Assembly (NCBI RefSeq): GCF_014905175.1 | Contig: NC_057791.1 | Location: 12,156,177-12,220,176, forward strand | Reading direction: 5' to 3' | Length of the DNA stretch: 64,000 nt | Origin: Aphidius gifuensis | Lineage: Eukaryota; Arthropoda; Insecta; Hymenoptera; Braconidae | Part shown: in pieces, positions 1 through 10,452 of the stretch | How the letters are laid out: each line of letters starts with the position of its first letter | How positions within the stretch are numbered: position 1 is the first letter of the stretch | Position numbers and translations under genes: made by a program | The notes under the pieces: model-generated | What the model saw: the letters and a program-made list of their open reading frames with translations, nothing else | Databases searched by the model: none | Told to the model about the DNA's origin: nothing

Positions 1-930
1 TATATATTACATATATGTATATTTTTTTTTATAATATATGATTAAAAAAAAAATCTAACTATATATCCATTATATACATGTATTTTTCAAATATTCGGAA
101 TAATTGTATAAAAGTACACGTTTGTTTTATAAATATAAAAATAGTTATGAGTCATGAGTTATGAAATTTACACAATTATCAAATCAAATTTACACATTTT
201 ATTTGACTATATACCGTACTCACATGGCTACCTTATCGACTCCCAAGTCTCTAGATTTAGTAACTATTATATTAAAATTTTCACTCATAAGTTTTCTCGT
301 AACCCGTAAATGTCCCCGTATTGAGTGCCATTAGCGCTACCGCTTTTTAAAACATGAAATTAGTCAATATTATAAATAAATTATTATTGTATAATAATTG
401 AATATTTTGTTTTAAGTTTAAGAAATATTATTTTATATAAACAAAAGTATATTAATATACTTATCTTACAATATTAATCTTGTAAATTAATGGAAATGAA
501 AAATACTTGCATATGCATGTATTATGTATACATATATATGTACAATATGAACTTTACTTCACCTAACAAATGCAAGCATAACCAATAGAGACAAATGAAA
601 TACTTGTATATTAATATATACATTATACAACGGCATATATATAACAATAAATAAATAAATATATAAATACTCGCATTTAAATTCATCTATACTACAGAAC
701 GCCTGATGGTAACGGTTACCGACCGATTACCATGGCGCTGCATGGCGCATTGTAGACTGACAGAAAATGGATTCCTGCCCAGATCCGTTACCGGATCTGA
801 CGTCTAAACTCAATTTTTTTCCTTTTACTCCATACACATCAAAAAATCTTTCTATATTTATATAGATTTATATACAGGAATTGACAAGGTATAATTATAT
901 ATAATTATATATGAACCTTTTTTCCCGCGC
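1..930. other. AT-rich intergenic stretch, no gene seen
   Basis: No open frame with a protein-like composition, no RNA gene and no clear repeat boundary is visible. There is a slightly more GC-rich patch near 690-810, but no motif I can name. The rest is poly-A/T and TA-rich sequence. Confidence 0.6.
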
Positions 931-1200
931 ATTGATTTTTCTCTGATATTTTCCTATATTTCCCTTCATATTCACAGCTGATATTTTCCTACAATTATTG
1001 TATTTTTCTTTATGTTTAGTCATTTTTCTCGATATTTTCCTGTATTTTTCCATATTTATTGTATTTTTCTTTATACTGAGTAATTTTTCCTTGATATTTT
1101 CCTATATTTTTCTATATTGTTCTTTATATTTATTGATATTTTTCCATGTTTTTCTATATTTTCCTTTTTATTTACTGATATTTTCTATATTTATCGTATT
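931..1200. repeat. Degenerate T-rich tandem repeat
   Basis: Variants of GATATTTTCCTATATTT and TTATTGTATTTTTCTTTAT recur about every 50-60 bases. The open frame over this stretch (Phe/Leu/Ile/Ser only) is a product of the repeat and not a gene. Confidence 0.6.
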
Positions 1201-1539
1201 TAGATTAATTGAGGGACTTAGAAATTTTGGCGGGGGGCAGAAGAAACGTGAAAACAATAGGAAATTAAAATTCCCTAAAAAAAATTATCACATTATTATA
1301 GCGTGCACTGAGAAAAAAAATGTCTGCATTTAAGAGAAAAGTTGCTTAAATATAGCAAAATTTTGCTTGAAAGTTTTAGGCTTTGATTTAAAAAAAAAAA
1401 TGTATTAATTTGAACAAAATATTTTTTAATTAAAGAAATTTATTTGCTTTAATTTAAGACAGTTTTTTTTTTATTTGAGAAAAAAGAGAATTAATTTAAG
1501 AGAAACTTCGCTAAAAAGGAAGCAAAAATATCCTTTAAA

Positions 1540-1960
1540 TCAAGCGAATAAGCGGTCTAGTTAAGACAAAAGTTGCTAAAATTAAATGACATTTGATTTT
1601 ATTTAATGGGAAAATCGTTTAATTTAATATTGATTGAATTAATAGAAAATTGTTTTTATACATATGATAAATGAATTAATTTGAAAAAATTATGAATCAA
1701 TTCAAGACAAAAAGCGATCTAGTTAAGACACAAGTTGCTAAAATTGAGCGACATTTCATTTAATTTAATGGATAAGTCGTTTAACTTGAGGAAATTAGCG
1801 ATTAATTTGAAAAAATTATAAATCAATTTAAAGCAGAAAAGCAATCTAATCAAGACGAAAGTTGCTAAAATTGAGCGACGTTTCTTTTAATTTAATGGTT
1901 AAGTCGTTTAATTTGAGGAAGTTATAGATTAAATTAATAGAAAATTTTTTCTATTTTTGA
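1540..1960. repeat. Three degenerate tandem units of about 150 bp
   Basis: Each unit carries a GCGATCTAGTTAAGAC-like box, then AGTTGCTAAAATTGAGCGAC, then TTTAATTTAATGG and AAGTCGTTTAA. Copies begin near 1551, 1711 and 1843. The units differ by point changes and small indels, so the array is old. No coding content. Confidence 0.6.
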
Positions 1961-2000
1961 TTAAAAGAAATGAAAATAAAAAAAAAAATTATTTTATTTT

Positions 2001-2140
2001 ACACTTGAAGATTTAATTGTTTTTTTTTTTTGTTTTGTCCTAACCGAGCCTCGAACCTCTGCCTAATCTGAACCTATCTAAACCTATACTTTTAAAAGCC
2101 AGTGCGTTACCCCCTGAACCATCGCGCGTTAACGTATCAG
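2001..2140 (-). mobile_element. SINE-like tRNA-derived relic
   Basis: Read on the minus strand there is a D-arm/A-box-like stretch (GGTTCAGGGGGTAACGCACT) and then a B-box-like GAGGTTCGAGGCTC, followed by a poly-A tract and a tail with TAAATCTTCAAGTGTAAAAT. The tail resembles that of the relic at 3205-3350, which supports one SINE family. It does not fold as a full tRNA, so it is not called as a functional tRNA gene. Confidence 0.5.
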
Positions 2141-2231
2141 AGACAAAATTATGAGGCCCTTGAATCAAAAGTTTCATCACATCCCGATAGGCTCGTTGGT
2201 TTTATTTTTTTTACATGTAATTGTTTAAATT

Positions 2232-2961
2232 TTTATTACAATACATTATATCAATTCTGCCGATAACCATTTGGTGTCAAAACTTATGGTAGTGCATTTA
2301 TTCGTGCTTTAAAAGAATCATTTAAGAATGATTTTAATGATTTTGATGATTTTCTTACATTCTATATTGATGATATTTTAATATTGCATCAATAAACATA
2401 GAGGAGCACTTAAAGCATATAAATCTTGTGTTAGAACGATTATTGCAACAATCTGGATAAACTGTGAATATATATCAAAATCAAAATTATTTCAAAAAGA
2501 AATCTCATTTCATGGTTACGTAATAACCTCAAATGGTTATAAACCAGATCAAAATAATGCAACTTTGATGAATTTTAAGGCACCAAATAATAAACGTGAA
2601 TTGCAACAATTTTTGGGTATATTTAACTAATATCATCAATTGAGTTCACAACATGCATATTTTATCGATCTATTTAGAGATTTGTTACACAAAAATAGTA
2701 CATGGAATTGGTTAAATATACATACATGAAAAAGCATTCCAATAATTAAAAAGGAATTTTATACGTATTTCAGAATTGTATCACTATGATTTGAACAGAA
2801 CGTTTTATGTACAAACTGATGCATCTGATAAAAGTATAAGTGATATATTATATCAAATTGATAATGATGGTAAAAAGACACTAATATCAGTAATTAGTCG
2901 CTGTCTTCAGAAACCTGAAGTTAATTATACAACAACAGAAAAGGAATTACTGGCAATAGTA
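2232..2961 (+). pseudogene. Ty3/gypsy pol fragment: RT end and RNase H start
   Basis: The plus strand reads as reverse transcriptase (PFGVKTYGSAF, then the catalytic FYIDDILI), thumb (LQQFLGIFN), and the start of RNase H (FYVQTDAS, TTTEKELLAIV). Several in-frame stops (for example TAA before PFG and after DDILILHQ) and small shifts show it is dead. The frame is cut inside RNase H after LLAIV. It resumes with YALKKFRIY at 37217, on the far side of a 34-kb insertion. Gag, protease and most of RT are absent upstream. The two halves fit at codon level, so I take them as one element. Confidence 0.88.
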
Positions 2962-3175
2962 TCCCGGGAGAAACGGTTTGTATACAACCATATGCAACCA
3001 TATATGATTGTATACAAACTCATACAGTCGTATATCGCCATTTTCTGTATACAAATTTATAAAGTTGTATACAACCATATATGGAATTTATAGATCAAAT
3101 TCAAGAATGGTTGTATACAAACATAGATAGTTGTATGCAAACATAGATAGTTGTATACAAGTTTATATGCCGTGA
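2962..3175. repeat. Left TIR plus GTATAC subterminal repeats
   Basis: About 42 bp of TIR are followed by imperfect repeats of TTGTATACAA, CAACCATATATG and TTGTATACAAACATAGATAG out to about 3170. The motif is self-complementary, so it appears in both orientations. The matching block at the other end is 36895-37214. Confidence 0.75.
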
Positions 3176-3204
3176 CTTTCAAAAATTTATTAATATTATA
3201 AAAA

Positions 3205-3350
3205 AAAAAAAATTGTATTTTACACATTTGATGATTTATTTGACCGGAAAAATTACACTATCAATACTTGACATTACCAGGACTTGAACACGGTATCTTC
3301 TAGTTGAAACTCCAGAGCCTTACTTACCTAACCACGGCAGCTACAATTGA
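3205..3350 (-). mobile_element. SINE-like tRNA-derived relic
   Basis: On the minus strand: GCCGTGGTTAGGTAAGTAAG (A-box/D-arm-like), an anticodon-arm-like hairpin, then GTGTTCAAGTCCTGG, which matches the B-box pattern. A 3' tail with AAATCATCAAATGTGTAAAAT and poly-A/T follows, resembling the tail at 2001-2140. This fits a tRNA-derived SINE. It lies just inside the left end of the 34-kb insertion. Confidence 0.6.
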
Positions 3351-3759
3351 AAATTAAGAAAATTTGTTCTACTTAAATAATCATTATAATCATAGCAATC
3401 CAAGGATCAACTAACACTCGGCCGATATATGAATTTCATTTGTTTCATATACCCCGGAATGTATTGTCATAATTTATGAAAAAAAAATTTTATCCCTGAA
3501 ATTTTCGTTTCGTAAAAAAAAATAAGTAGCTGTTATATATTATTAAACAAACACCCTTTCAATATTAAACACATAATAGCGGTTCTTAATATATTTTTAT
3601 ATGTATACATCGAAAGAATGAAAACAATCAGTCTTAGTGACCAAAATAAAAATCGATGAATGGCAAGTTGATTTCAAGTTGAACATGGTGTAGATAGGCG
3701 TTCAACAACTAGGCCAGGCATTGATTTTCAAGACCCAGTTATTGAATTCAATATGTTTC

Positions 3760-3860
3760 ATATTTTAGTTATCATTATTTACTGCGGGGCGTCGGGTTTG
3801 GGTCGGGTTTTGTTTGGCAAAGGATGAGAAATAGAAAGACCGGGGTTGCTTTTTTTTATT
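3760..3860 (+). repeat. GGGGCGTC dispersed module, copy 1
   Basis: ATATTTTAGTTATCATTATT, a TACTGCGGGGCGTC core, then GGATGAGAAATAGAAAGACC and GGTTGCTTTTTT. Related copies occur near 10566 and 10981 (plus), 11490 and 11809 (minus) and 18691 (plus), all inside the 34-kb insertion. Nothing in it looks coding. Confidence 0.7.
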
Positions 3861-3923
3861 ATTTTTTTAATGACAAAAAATATATTGTATAATGTATTAT
3901 AGATATTATATATATATATATAT

Positions 3924-5154
3924 TGTAACGAGATTTGGCAGATCTCGCGCTCCCGAAAATAATTAGAGGTCTGGTCTGAGGGGTTTTATCGACTAAGACG
4001 CTAATTAATACCACCGGTTTGTGAGTGGCCTCGGTAGTGACATCCATTTTCGCCTGAATGTCAGTGTTGACTTGGTAGACATCCACCATGAGTGGATAAT
4101 CCGGATTCCTACCCTGGCTACGACAGATTCGTATCCCCTACTTCGACACTCCCACCGGAGAGTCGCATCGAGGTGTGCGCACAGATGGTCGTATGGAGTG
4201 GGTCAAACGGGAGTGGGGATAGAGAGTCCATAAAACTGGTGATCGCTGGCATCTCACTGCCAGTCGTCGGCCGGCTCTCGGAGCTGGCTGATGGCACCGG
4301 GACTGGTGACAGTCCGTGGTTGGCTTCCGATGAAGCTAGCTGACTCCTTGGTGGAGTTGGCTGGTGACTTGGTGATGTCGACATGCTCCTATGGAGGAGC
4401 TAGTTGATATCATTGGTGAAGCTGGCATGACTCCTTGGTGGAGTTAGCCGACTTAGACGATGACGTCGACTGGGTCCTAGGATGGAACTAGTTGATGTCA
4501 CTGATGAGTCCAACCAAGCTCCCGATGCGTGGTGCATGCTCTCGGGGGTGATTTACGATGTCGCTACGCTGTATAGGTAGGACGTTGTATATCACTCGCT
4601 CTCGCTCTAGTGTGGTTACTTACTGTCAGGGTAACCTATAATCGAGTAGTCAGATGCATAGAGTGGTCCGGCGTAAGACCAGCGTGGCTGCGGATGGACT
4701 TTATGTTCGACTACTTGGTGCACTAGAGTGAGTAGACAATAGGAGGATATTTGGTAAAGCCTGTGAGGTACGAATATCCTCGTTCTCGTATTGACTTAGG
4801 TTGTGCGAGTGAGTTAAACCAAGGTTAATGATCACGGTAATAACCGCCGCCGCGGGGTGAGGTTATTACGCTCCCGGCCAATACTAAAAACAATATACAT
4901 TTTAGTAATGGTGCCAGAGTGACGTTTTGGAACTAATATGGTGGACCGCGCCCCTCTACCATTTTCTTACTGAACTAGTCGCTACCGAAATGGCCGTCGG
5001 CGGCCATTGCTCCCGAAACTACCCCACGGTCCGTTGGTTGCCGTTATACACCAGCTGGCTCCCTCCTGGCGGTAAGAGAGGAGGATGGTGAGAAATCCTC
5101 GTTGATCCCAAAGTAACTGAGGCTTCTACTTTATCGGTGGAAAAAGCAGTTACA
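3924..5154 (+). repeat. 5' LTR of gypsy element 1 (1231 bp)
   Basis: It begins TGTAACGAGATTTGGCAG and ends AAAAAGCAGTTACA. It includes bases 4260-4696, which are absent from the 3' LTR. Short open frames inside it lie on both strands and in both LTR copies, and do not look like genes. Confidence 0.93.
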
Positions 5155-5157
5155 AAA

Positions 5158-5175
5158 TGGCTCCCAACGTGGGGC
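5158..5175 (+). promoter_or_regulatory. Primer binding site, tRNA-Lys type
   Basis: TGGCTCCCAACGTGGGGC starts 3 bases after the 5' LTR. It differs by one base from the retroviral tRNA-Lys1,2 site TGGCGCCCAACGTGGGGC (known pattern). This fixes the LTR end and the plus orientation. Confidence 0.85.
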
Positions 5176-5385
5176 CTGCCATGGCAGGTTTCGAAGCGAC
5201 ACTCACGGCAAAATGGGGAGTCTGGTACGGTAGTTCCAACTTTTGCCGCATCAGGGCTCGGCGTTAGTGCGCTCCATTCTCATTGGTCATGTGAACCCCT
5301 CGCGTGATTGGTGGGGAGGACGGAGTTGCGCAGACGATCGATACTTGTTGTGGCAAATTGGAGGGGCGAAATATCGAACTCCCAC

Positions 5386-6290
5386 GCGTATATAAGGAGC
5401 TGCTTCGAGTGAAGAAGCTCATTCCTTGTCCGGTTACGACGAGGGATACAGCTCTGGAATAAGCTTGTGTGATAGCGAATTCCTAAGCTGTGATATGGAA
5501 TAACGTTGGTTATTGGTTCTCGTGACAATTTGTCAGAGTTCTTGCAGGCTGACTGCTTGTACTCGTGTGGTTGTTGGTTCCCGATGTATCTTTGGATACA
5601 GGACTCGGTAGTTCTCGGACACGGTTGTAACTGTTAGGTACAGTATGCGATAGTCTAAAGAACTACGTTCTCGGTAGTCCTCGGATAGTCTTAGTCGTTA
5701 AAAAAAAAAAAACTAAGACAATCTAAAGGGCTACGATCACGGTAGTTTCAAGAGATAGTCTTGGCTGCTTAACGCAGGCTGAAGACAGTCAAAAGAAACT
5801 ACGCTCTCGGTAGTTCTCGGACACGGTCGTAACCGTTTGGTACGGATTCGACAGTCTTAAGATCTACGATCTCGGTAGTCTCTGAAGACGATCTCGGCTG
5901 TCCTCGTACATGTTGAGATATTTCAGAAATCTACGCTCTCGGCTATTTCCGCTAGTGTTCGGTAGATCCCCACCTACGGACAGTAACAGATGGCGCTGGC
6001 ATCATTCCCCTTCCAGGGAAAGATGCGCTCACGGGCTTTGCGCAGGAGTAGAGAGGAGGGATGCAAGACTCCCACCACTCAAAACTGGGTATATAAGGCC
6101 GATCCCGAGTGAAGAGAAATCACTTCTGGCTTCAACGAGCTGGAGGTAGGTTCTCTGAACACTCTCGAGACTTCTGGCTTTAACTAGCTGGAGGTAGGTT
6201 CTCTGAACGCTCTCGAGACTTCTGGCTTTAACTAGCTAGAGGTAGGTTCTCTGAACGCTCCCGATATGGTTTGTGATAATGATCATTAAA
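5386..6290 (+). repeat. Repetitive leader of gypsy element 1 with TATA-like boxes
   Basis: TATATAAGG occurs near 5391 and again near 6091, each followed about 10-15 bases later by CGAGTGAAGA, so two promoter-like blocks are duplicated. Between them, degenerate units of about 60 bp repeat CTACG-TCTCGGTAGT-CTCGGA (5560-5930). From 6122 to 6262 a 48-bp unit (CTTCTGGCTTTAACTAGCTG, then GAGGTAGGTTCTCTGAACGC) is present three times. No gag protein can be read here. Confidence 0.7.
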
Positions 6291-6298
6291 CCTGGTAA

Positions 6299-8014
6299 CT
6301 CTGGCCAGAAAACCAGAGGAGGCTCTCGTTCACACTGCAAACTGATGCGAGCAGTGTAGGTCTTGGCGCTATACTCACCCAGGTACAAGATGGCCAAAAA
6401 AGAGTTATCGCCTACGCAAGTAGAGGGTTAACTGCTCCCGAAAGAAAGTATACCGTCACGGAGCAAGAATGCTTGGCAGTCGTGTGGGCTATCAAAAAAT
6501 TTCGTGCATACGTGGAGGGATACAAGTTCACGGTCATCACCGATCACAGCAGTTTACGCTGGCTTCATAATTTGAAGGACCCTGGTGGTCGACTTGGTAG
6601 ATGGGCTCTCGGACTGATGGAATATGATTTTGAGATAGTGCATAGGAAAGGTGCACTACATCATGTTCCAGATGCGCTCTCGCGTGCTCCCGAAGGCGGC
6701 GCTGTTCTCGCGACGATAACCACGATCACGTCTACGAAAGATCGCTGGTATATCAGACAGAGAAAGGCAATACGTCTTGCTCCCGGTAAATACCCCAATT
6801 GGACTATTGATCATGGTCAGCTGTATTTTCATCGTAGAGGACATCTAGCCTCTGCAGAGAATATAGATTTCGATGCATGGAAATTAGTCCTACCAAGGGA
6901 ATTACGATCTCGTGCTTTGAGAGAATGCCACGATGACCCTCAGGCGGGACATCAAGGCGTACTCCGAACTTATGAACGATTGGCAGTAAGATACTTCTGG
7001 CCAATGATGTATAAAACCGTGGTAAAATACGTCAGCCAATGTATCACCTGTCAGCGTTGTAAAGTGGAACAAAGGGCTCCCGCGGGTTACATGAATCCCA
7101 GAAAATTCATGGGGCCTTGGTCTCGTATAACGGCGGACATTATGGGTCCGTATACGAAGAGCCAAGCCGGTCACGGATATATCTTGGTAATACAAGATAC
7201 GCTCACGAAATGGGTAGAAATAGCTCCCTTGAAAAATGCGACAGGTAAGGCTATCTGTCAAGTTTTACAAGAAAGAGTTATACACCGTTGGGGTGTTCCC
7301 CATGAATTGCTCACGGACAATGGGACCGAGTTCAGAAACAAGGACCTGTTGTCGCTCTCGGAAGAAACGCGGATGAAGTTATCGACGACTCCGCCGTATC
7401 ATCCTCAGGCTAACCCCACCGAAAGGGTTAATCGGAGTATCAAGATGATGGTGCGTGCGTTTCTTGATCTCGACCATAGAGAGTGGGATAGGTATATGAG
7501 CGAAATACAATTCGCTTATAATACTTCGTACCACAGTTCTCTTATGGCGACCCCGGCATTCGCAAATCTTGGACGAGAATTAGAATCGAAAGGTTCTCTT
7601 CAACGAGATTTGACGAAGGATCTCGAAACTGTTGAAATCGGGTCTGAGGAGTGGATTGAACACATGAAGTGTCATGACGCACTAAGACTAGCTTTCCGGT
7701 TTGCTCTCGATGAGGCTAGTGATCGACAAGCTGAACAGTACAACCGAAAACATCGAAATGTCGAATTCGAAGTTGGTCAGTTAGTACTGGTGCGAAATCG
7801 AGAACTATCCAAAGCCCAAGCGTATCGAACGGCCGCCTTGAACAAGCCATTCATGGGGCCGTGGGTTATAACGCAGAAGCTATCGAGGACAGTCTATCGA
7901 TTGTCCGATCTCGGCGGTAAAGATAGAGGTAAACTATCGATAGTTGACCTCAAACTTTATCGTGACCCAGGAGGAGACGAGGAGATGAGGAGAGAGGAGC
8001 GACCTGAGAATTAA
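6299..8014 (+). CDS. RNase H-integrase polyprotein remnant (Ty3/gypsy)
   Basis: The frame is open from just after a TAA at 6296 to the stop at 8012. There is no upstream Met, so no true start is known. It enters inside RNase H: LQTDAS, TEQECLAVVWAIKKF and TDHSSLRW supply the acidic residues. Integrase follows with an HHCC zinc finger (GHQGVLRTYERL, then CITCQRC), the catalytic core (ITADIMGPY, TDNGTEF, NPTERVNRS for D, D, E) and a C-terminal GPY-type module (PFMGPWVITQKL). RNase H would remove template RNA, and integrase would insert cDNA into the genome. RT, protease and gag are missing, so it could act only with help from another copy. The frame itself is uninterrupted, in line with a recent insertion. 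Confidence 0.9.
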   Translation, partial: LWPENQRRLSFTLQTDASSVGLGAILTQVQDGQKRVIAYASRGLTAPERKYTVTEQECLAVVWAIKKFRAYVEGYKFTVITDHSSLRWLHNLKDPGGRLGRWALGLMEYDFEIVHRKGALHHVPDALSRAPEGGAVLATITTITSTKDRWYIRQRKAIRLAPGKYPNWTIDHGQLYFHRRGHLASAENIDFDAWKLVLPRELRSRALRECHDDPQAGHQGVLRTYERLAVRYFWPMMYKTVVKYVSQCITCQRCKVEQRAPAGYMNPRKFMGPWSRITADIMGPYTKSQAGHGYILVIQDTLTKWVEIAPLKNATGKAICQVLQERVIHRWGVPHELLTDNGTEFRNKDLLSLSEETRMKLSTTPPYHPQANPTERVNRSIKMMVRAFLDLDHREWDRYMSEIQFAYNTSYHSSLMATPAFANLGRELESKGSLQRDLTKDLETVEIGSEEWIEHMKCHDALRLAFRFALDEASDRQAEQYNRKHRNVEFEVGQLVLVRNRELSKAQAYRTAALNKPFMGPWVITQKLSRTVYRLSDLGGKDRGKLSIVDLKLYRDPGGDEEMRREERPEN

Positions 8015-8044
8015 CGATTGTTAAGTTTCGGGTCGAAACTTCCG

Positions 8045-8056
8045 CGGGAAAGGTGG
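8045..8056 (+). promoter_or_regulatory. Polypurine tract of gypsy element 1
   Basis: The purine-rich GCGGGAAAGGTGG run directly abuts the 3' LTR start at 8057, as expected for the plus-strand primer. Confidence 0.7.
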
Positions 8057-8850
8057 TGTAACGAGATTTGGCAGATCTCGCGCTCCCGAAAATAATTAGA
8101 GGTCTGGTCTGAGGGGTTTTATCGACTAAGACGCTAATTAATACCACCGGTTTGTGAGTGGCCTCGGTAGTGACATCCATTTTCGCCTGAATGTCAGTGT
8201 TGACTTGGTAGACATCCACCATGAGTGGATAATCCGGATTCCTACCCTGGCTACGACAGATTCGTATCCCCTACTTCGACACTCCCACCGGAGAGTCGCA
8301 TCGAGGTGTGCGCACAGATGGTCGTATGGAGTGGGTCAAACGGGAGTGGGGATAGAGAGTCCATAAAACTGGTGATCGCTGGCATCTCACTGGACTTTAT
8401 GTTCGACTACTTGGTGCACTAGAGTGAGTAGACAATAGGAGGATATTTGGTAAAGCCTGTGAGGTACGAATATCCTCGTTCTCGTATTGACTTAGGTTGT
8501 GCGAGTGAGTTAAACCAAGGTTAATGATCACGGTAATAACCGCCGCCACAGGGTGAGGTTATTACGCTCCCGGCCAATACTAAAAACAATATACATTTTA
8601 GTAATGGTGCCAGAGTGACGTTTTGGAACTAATATGGTGGACCGCGCCCCTCTACCATTTTCTTACTGAACTAGTCGCTACCGAAATGGCCGTCGGCGGC
8701 CATTGCTCCCGAAACTACCCCACGGTCCGTTGGTTGCCGTTATACACCAGCTGGCTCCCTCCTGGCGGTAAGAGAGGAGGATGGTGAGAAATCCTCGTTG
8801 ATCCCAAAGTAACTGAGGCTTCTACTTTATCGGTGGAAAAAGCAGTTACA
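8057..8850 (+). repeat. 3' LTR of gypsy element 1 (794 bp)
   Basis: Same ends as the 5' LTR. It lacks exactly 437 bp (the segment matching 4260-4696) and otherwise shows no length change. A few substitutions are visible, such as CCGCCACAGGG against CCGCCGCGGGG. The deletion must follow insertion or come from an unusual template switch. Confidence 0.92.
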
Positions 8851-8861
8851 ATATATAGGTA

Positions 8862-10452
8862 TATATATGGCTAGTTCTACGTGTTATTTAAATTTAAAAA
8901 ATAGATTCGTCCAAAATATTTTTTTTATTATTTTTTAGCGAAAAATAAACAATACGTGTTTTTTTTTTTTTTTCCAAAAAATTTTGACTTGTGATTTTTT
9001 TAGTTTTGACTTTTGAGGACTTTTTAAGAAATATACCAGATTTTGCATGCTTTTTACTCAAAAACTATTGACTGGATCAAAAAAATTATAAAGACAAAAA
9101 AGTTTAACTTCTATTTATAGTTTACAAATAAAAAATTTATAAAATTGTTTAAACAATTTTTCTACCATTATTTATTAAATAAATAATTGAAATCGATTTT
9201 TCTCAAACTTGGCCCCATTTTATTTTTTTTTTTTTATCAATAAATAATCCTCCAAATATAAGAAATTTTTGAGCAAATTATGAGTTTAGCATTTTCATAA
9301 CTTTTTGAGATACGAATAAATAAAAAGTTAAAAACACGGTCCTGCATGCCGCTCGACTATATATGGGGCATTCCAAGTCAAATTACCGAGTCATCGGCCT
9401 GACCCGTACCGATTCACTTGGAAATTTTTTTCTAGGTGTATTTTGGACCAAAAAACAACCTTATCTTTTTTCAATTTTTTTCCACCATTTTTCCACCATA
9501 AAATAATTTTTTTTTTCCTATTATCGAGTATTTCTCAAATTAGACCAGGTTTAAAATTCTGAAATTTTTCACATATCATCTCGAGGTAAAAACAAGTCAC
9601 CCATAAAAATTTGGGAATGGGCCGAGAATAATTACTAATTTTTTTATAACTGATTAAAAAAAAATTTTTTTACGAATTTTAAAATAATCTAATTTTAGAA
9701 TAATCTAATGAAGGTTTCTTGTAGAGAAATCAAAAATAAAAATAAAAGATATCTGGGCAAATTTTGGTTCTTTCCATATTTCGAGGGTAAAAGCTTCAAA
9801 AATTGAATTTTAAGCATCGCAGTTTTTCTATCTTTCCATTCTTAAATATAGGGAAAAACAAAATTCATCAAGATATCATTTATTTTTATTTTTGATTTCT
9901 CTACAAGAAACCATTATTATATTTTTCTATTTTTCGATGATTTGACTCGGTGATTTGACTTGGAATGCCCCATATACATATACACTTCCATGCGAGACAG
10001 CGCGCGGACCGTGTTTTTCAATCTTTATTTATTCGTATCTCAAAAAGTTATGAAAATGCTAAACTCATAATTTGCTCAAAAATTTCTTATATTTCGAGGA
10101 TTATTTATTGATAAAAAAAAAAAAAAATAAAATGGGGTCAAGTTTGAGAAAAATCGATTCCAATTATTTATTTAATAAATAATGGTAGAAAAATTGTTTA
10201 AACAATTTTATAAATTTTTTATTTGTAAACTATAAATAAATGTTAAACTTTTTTGTCTTTATAATTTTTTTGATCCAGTCAATAGTTTTTGAGTAAAAAG
10301 CATGCAAAATCTGCTTAAAACCTCAAAAAAAAACTAAAAATCACAAGTCAAAAAACACGTATTGTTTATTTTTCGCTGAAAAATAATAAAAAAAATATTT
10401 TGGACGAATCTATTTTTTAAATTTCAATAACACGTGGAACTAGCCATATATA
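8862..10452. mobile_element. Foldback element, arms about 700 bp
   Basis: The left end TATATGGCTAGTTCTACGTG is mirrored at the right end (CACGTGGAACTAGCCATATA). The match continues inward through ATAGATTCGTCCAAAATATT to GGGGCATTCCAAGTCAAAT near 9365 and 9950, with a loop around 9400-9940 that also pairs in part. No open frame. A piece with the same GGGGCATTC...CAAAT core recurs near 43255, so this belongs to a family. Confidence 0.85.

Larger units (their letters stand above)
3924..8850 (+). mobile_element. Ty3/gypsy LTR element, internally deleted
   Basis: Two TG...CA LTRs flank a 2.9-kb interior with a tRNA-Lys-type primer site, a long repetitive leader and one open frame for RNase H plus integrase. 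Gag, protease and RT are missing, since the frame opens inside RNase H. The LTRs are almost identical apart from one 437-bp length difference, so the insertion is young. The flanks are (TA)n, so the apparent 4-bp ATAT target duplication is weak evidence. The element is clearly more GC-rich than its surroundings. Confidence 0.92.

Noticed and set aside
4021..4384. Open frames in both strands of the gypsy 1 LTR
   Set aside because: They repeat in the other LTR, overlap on both strands and have no domain. The LTR is non-coding.
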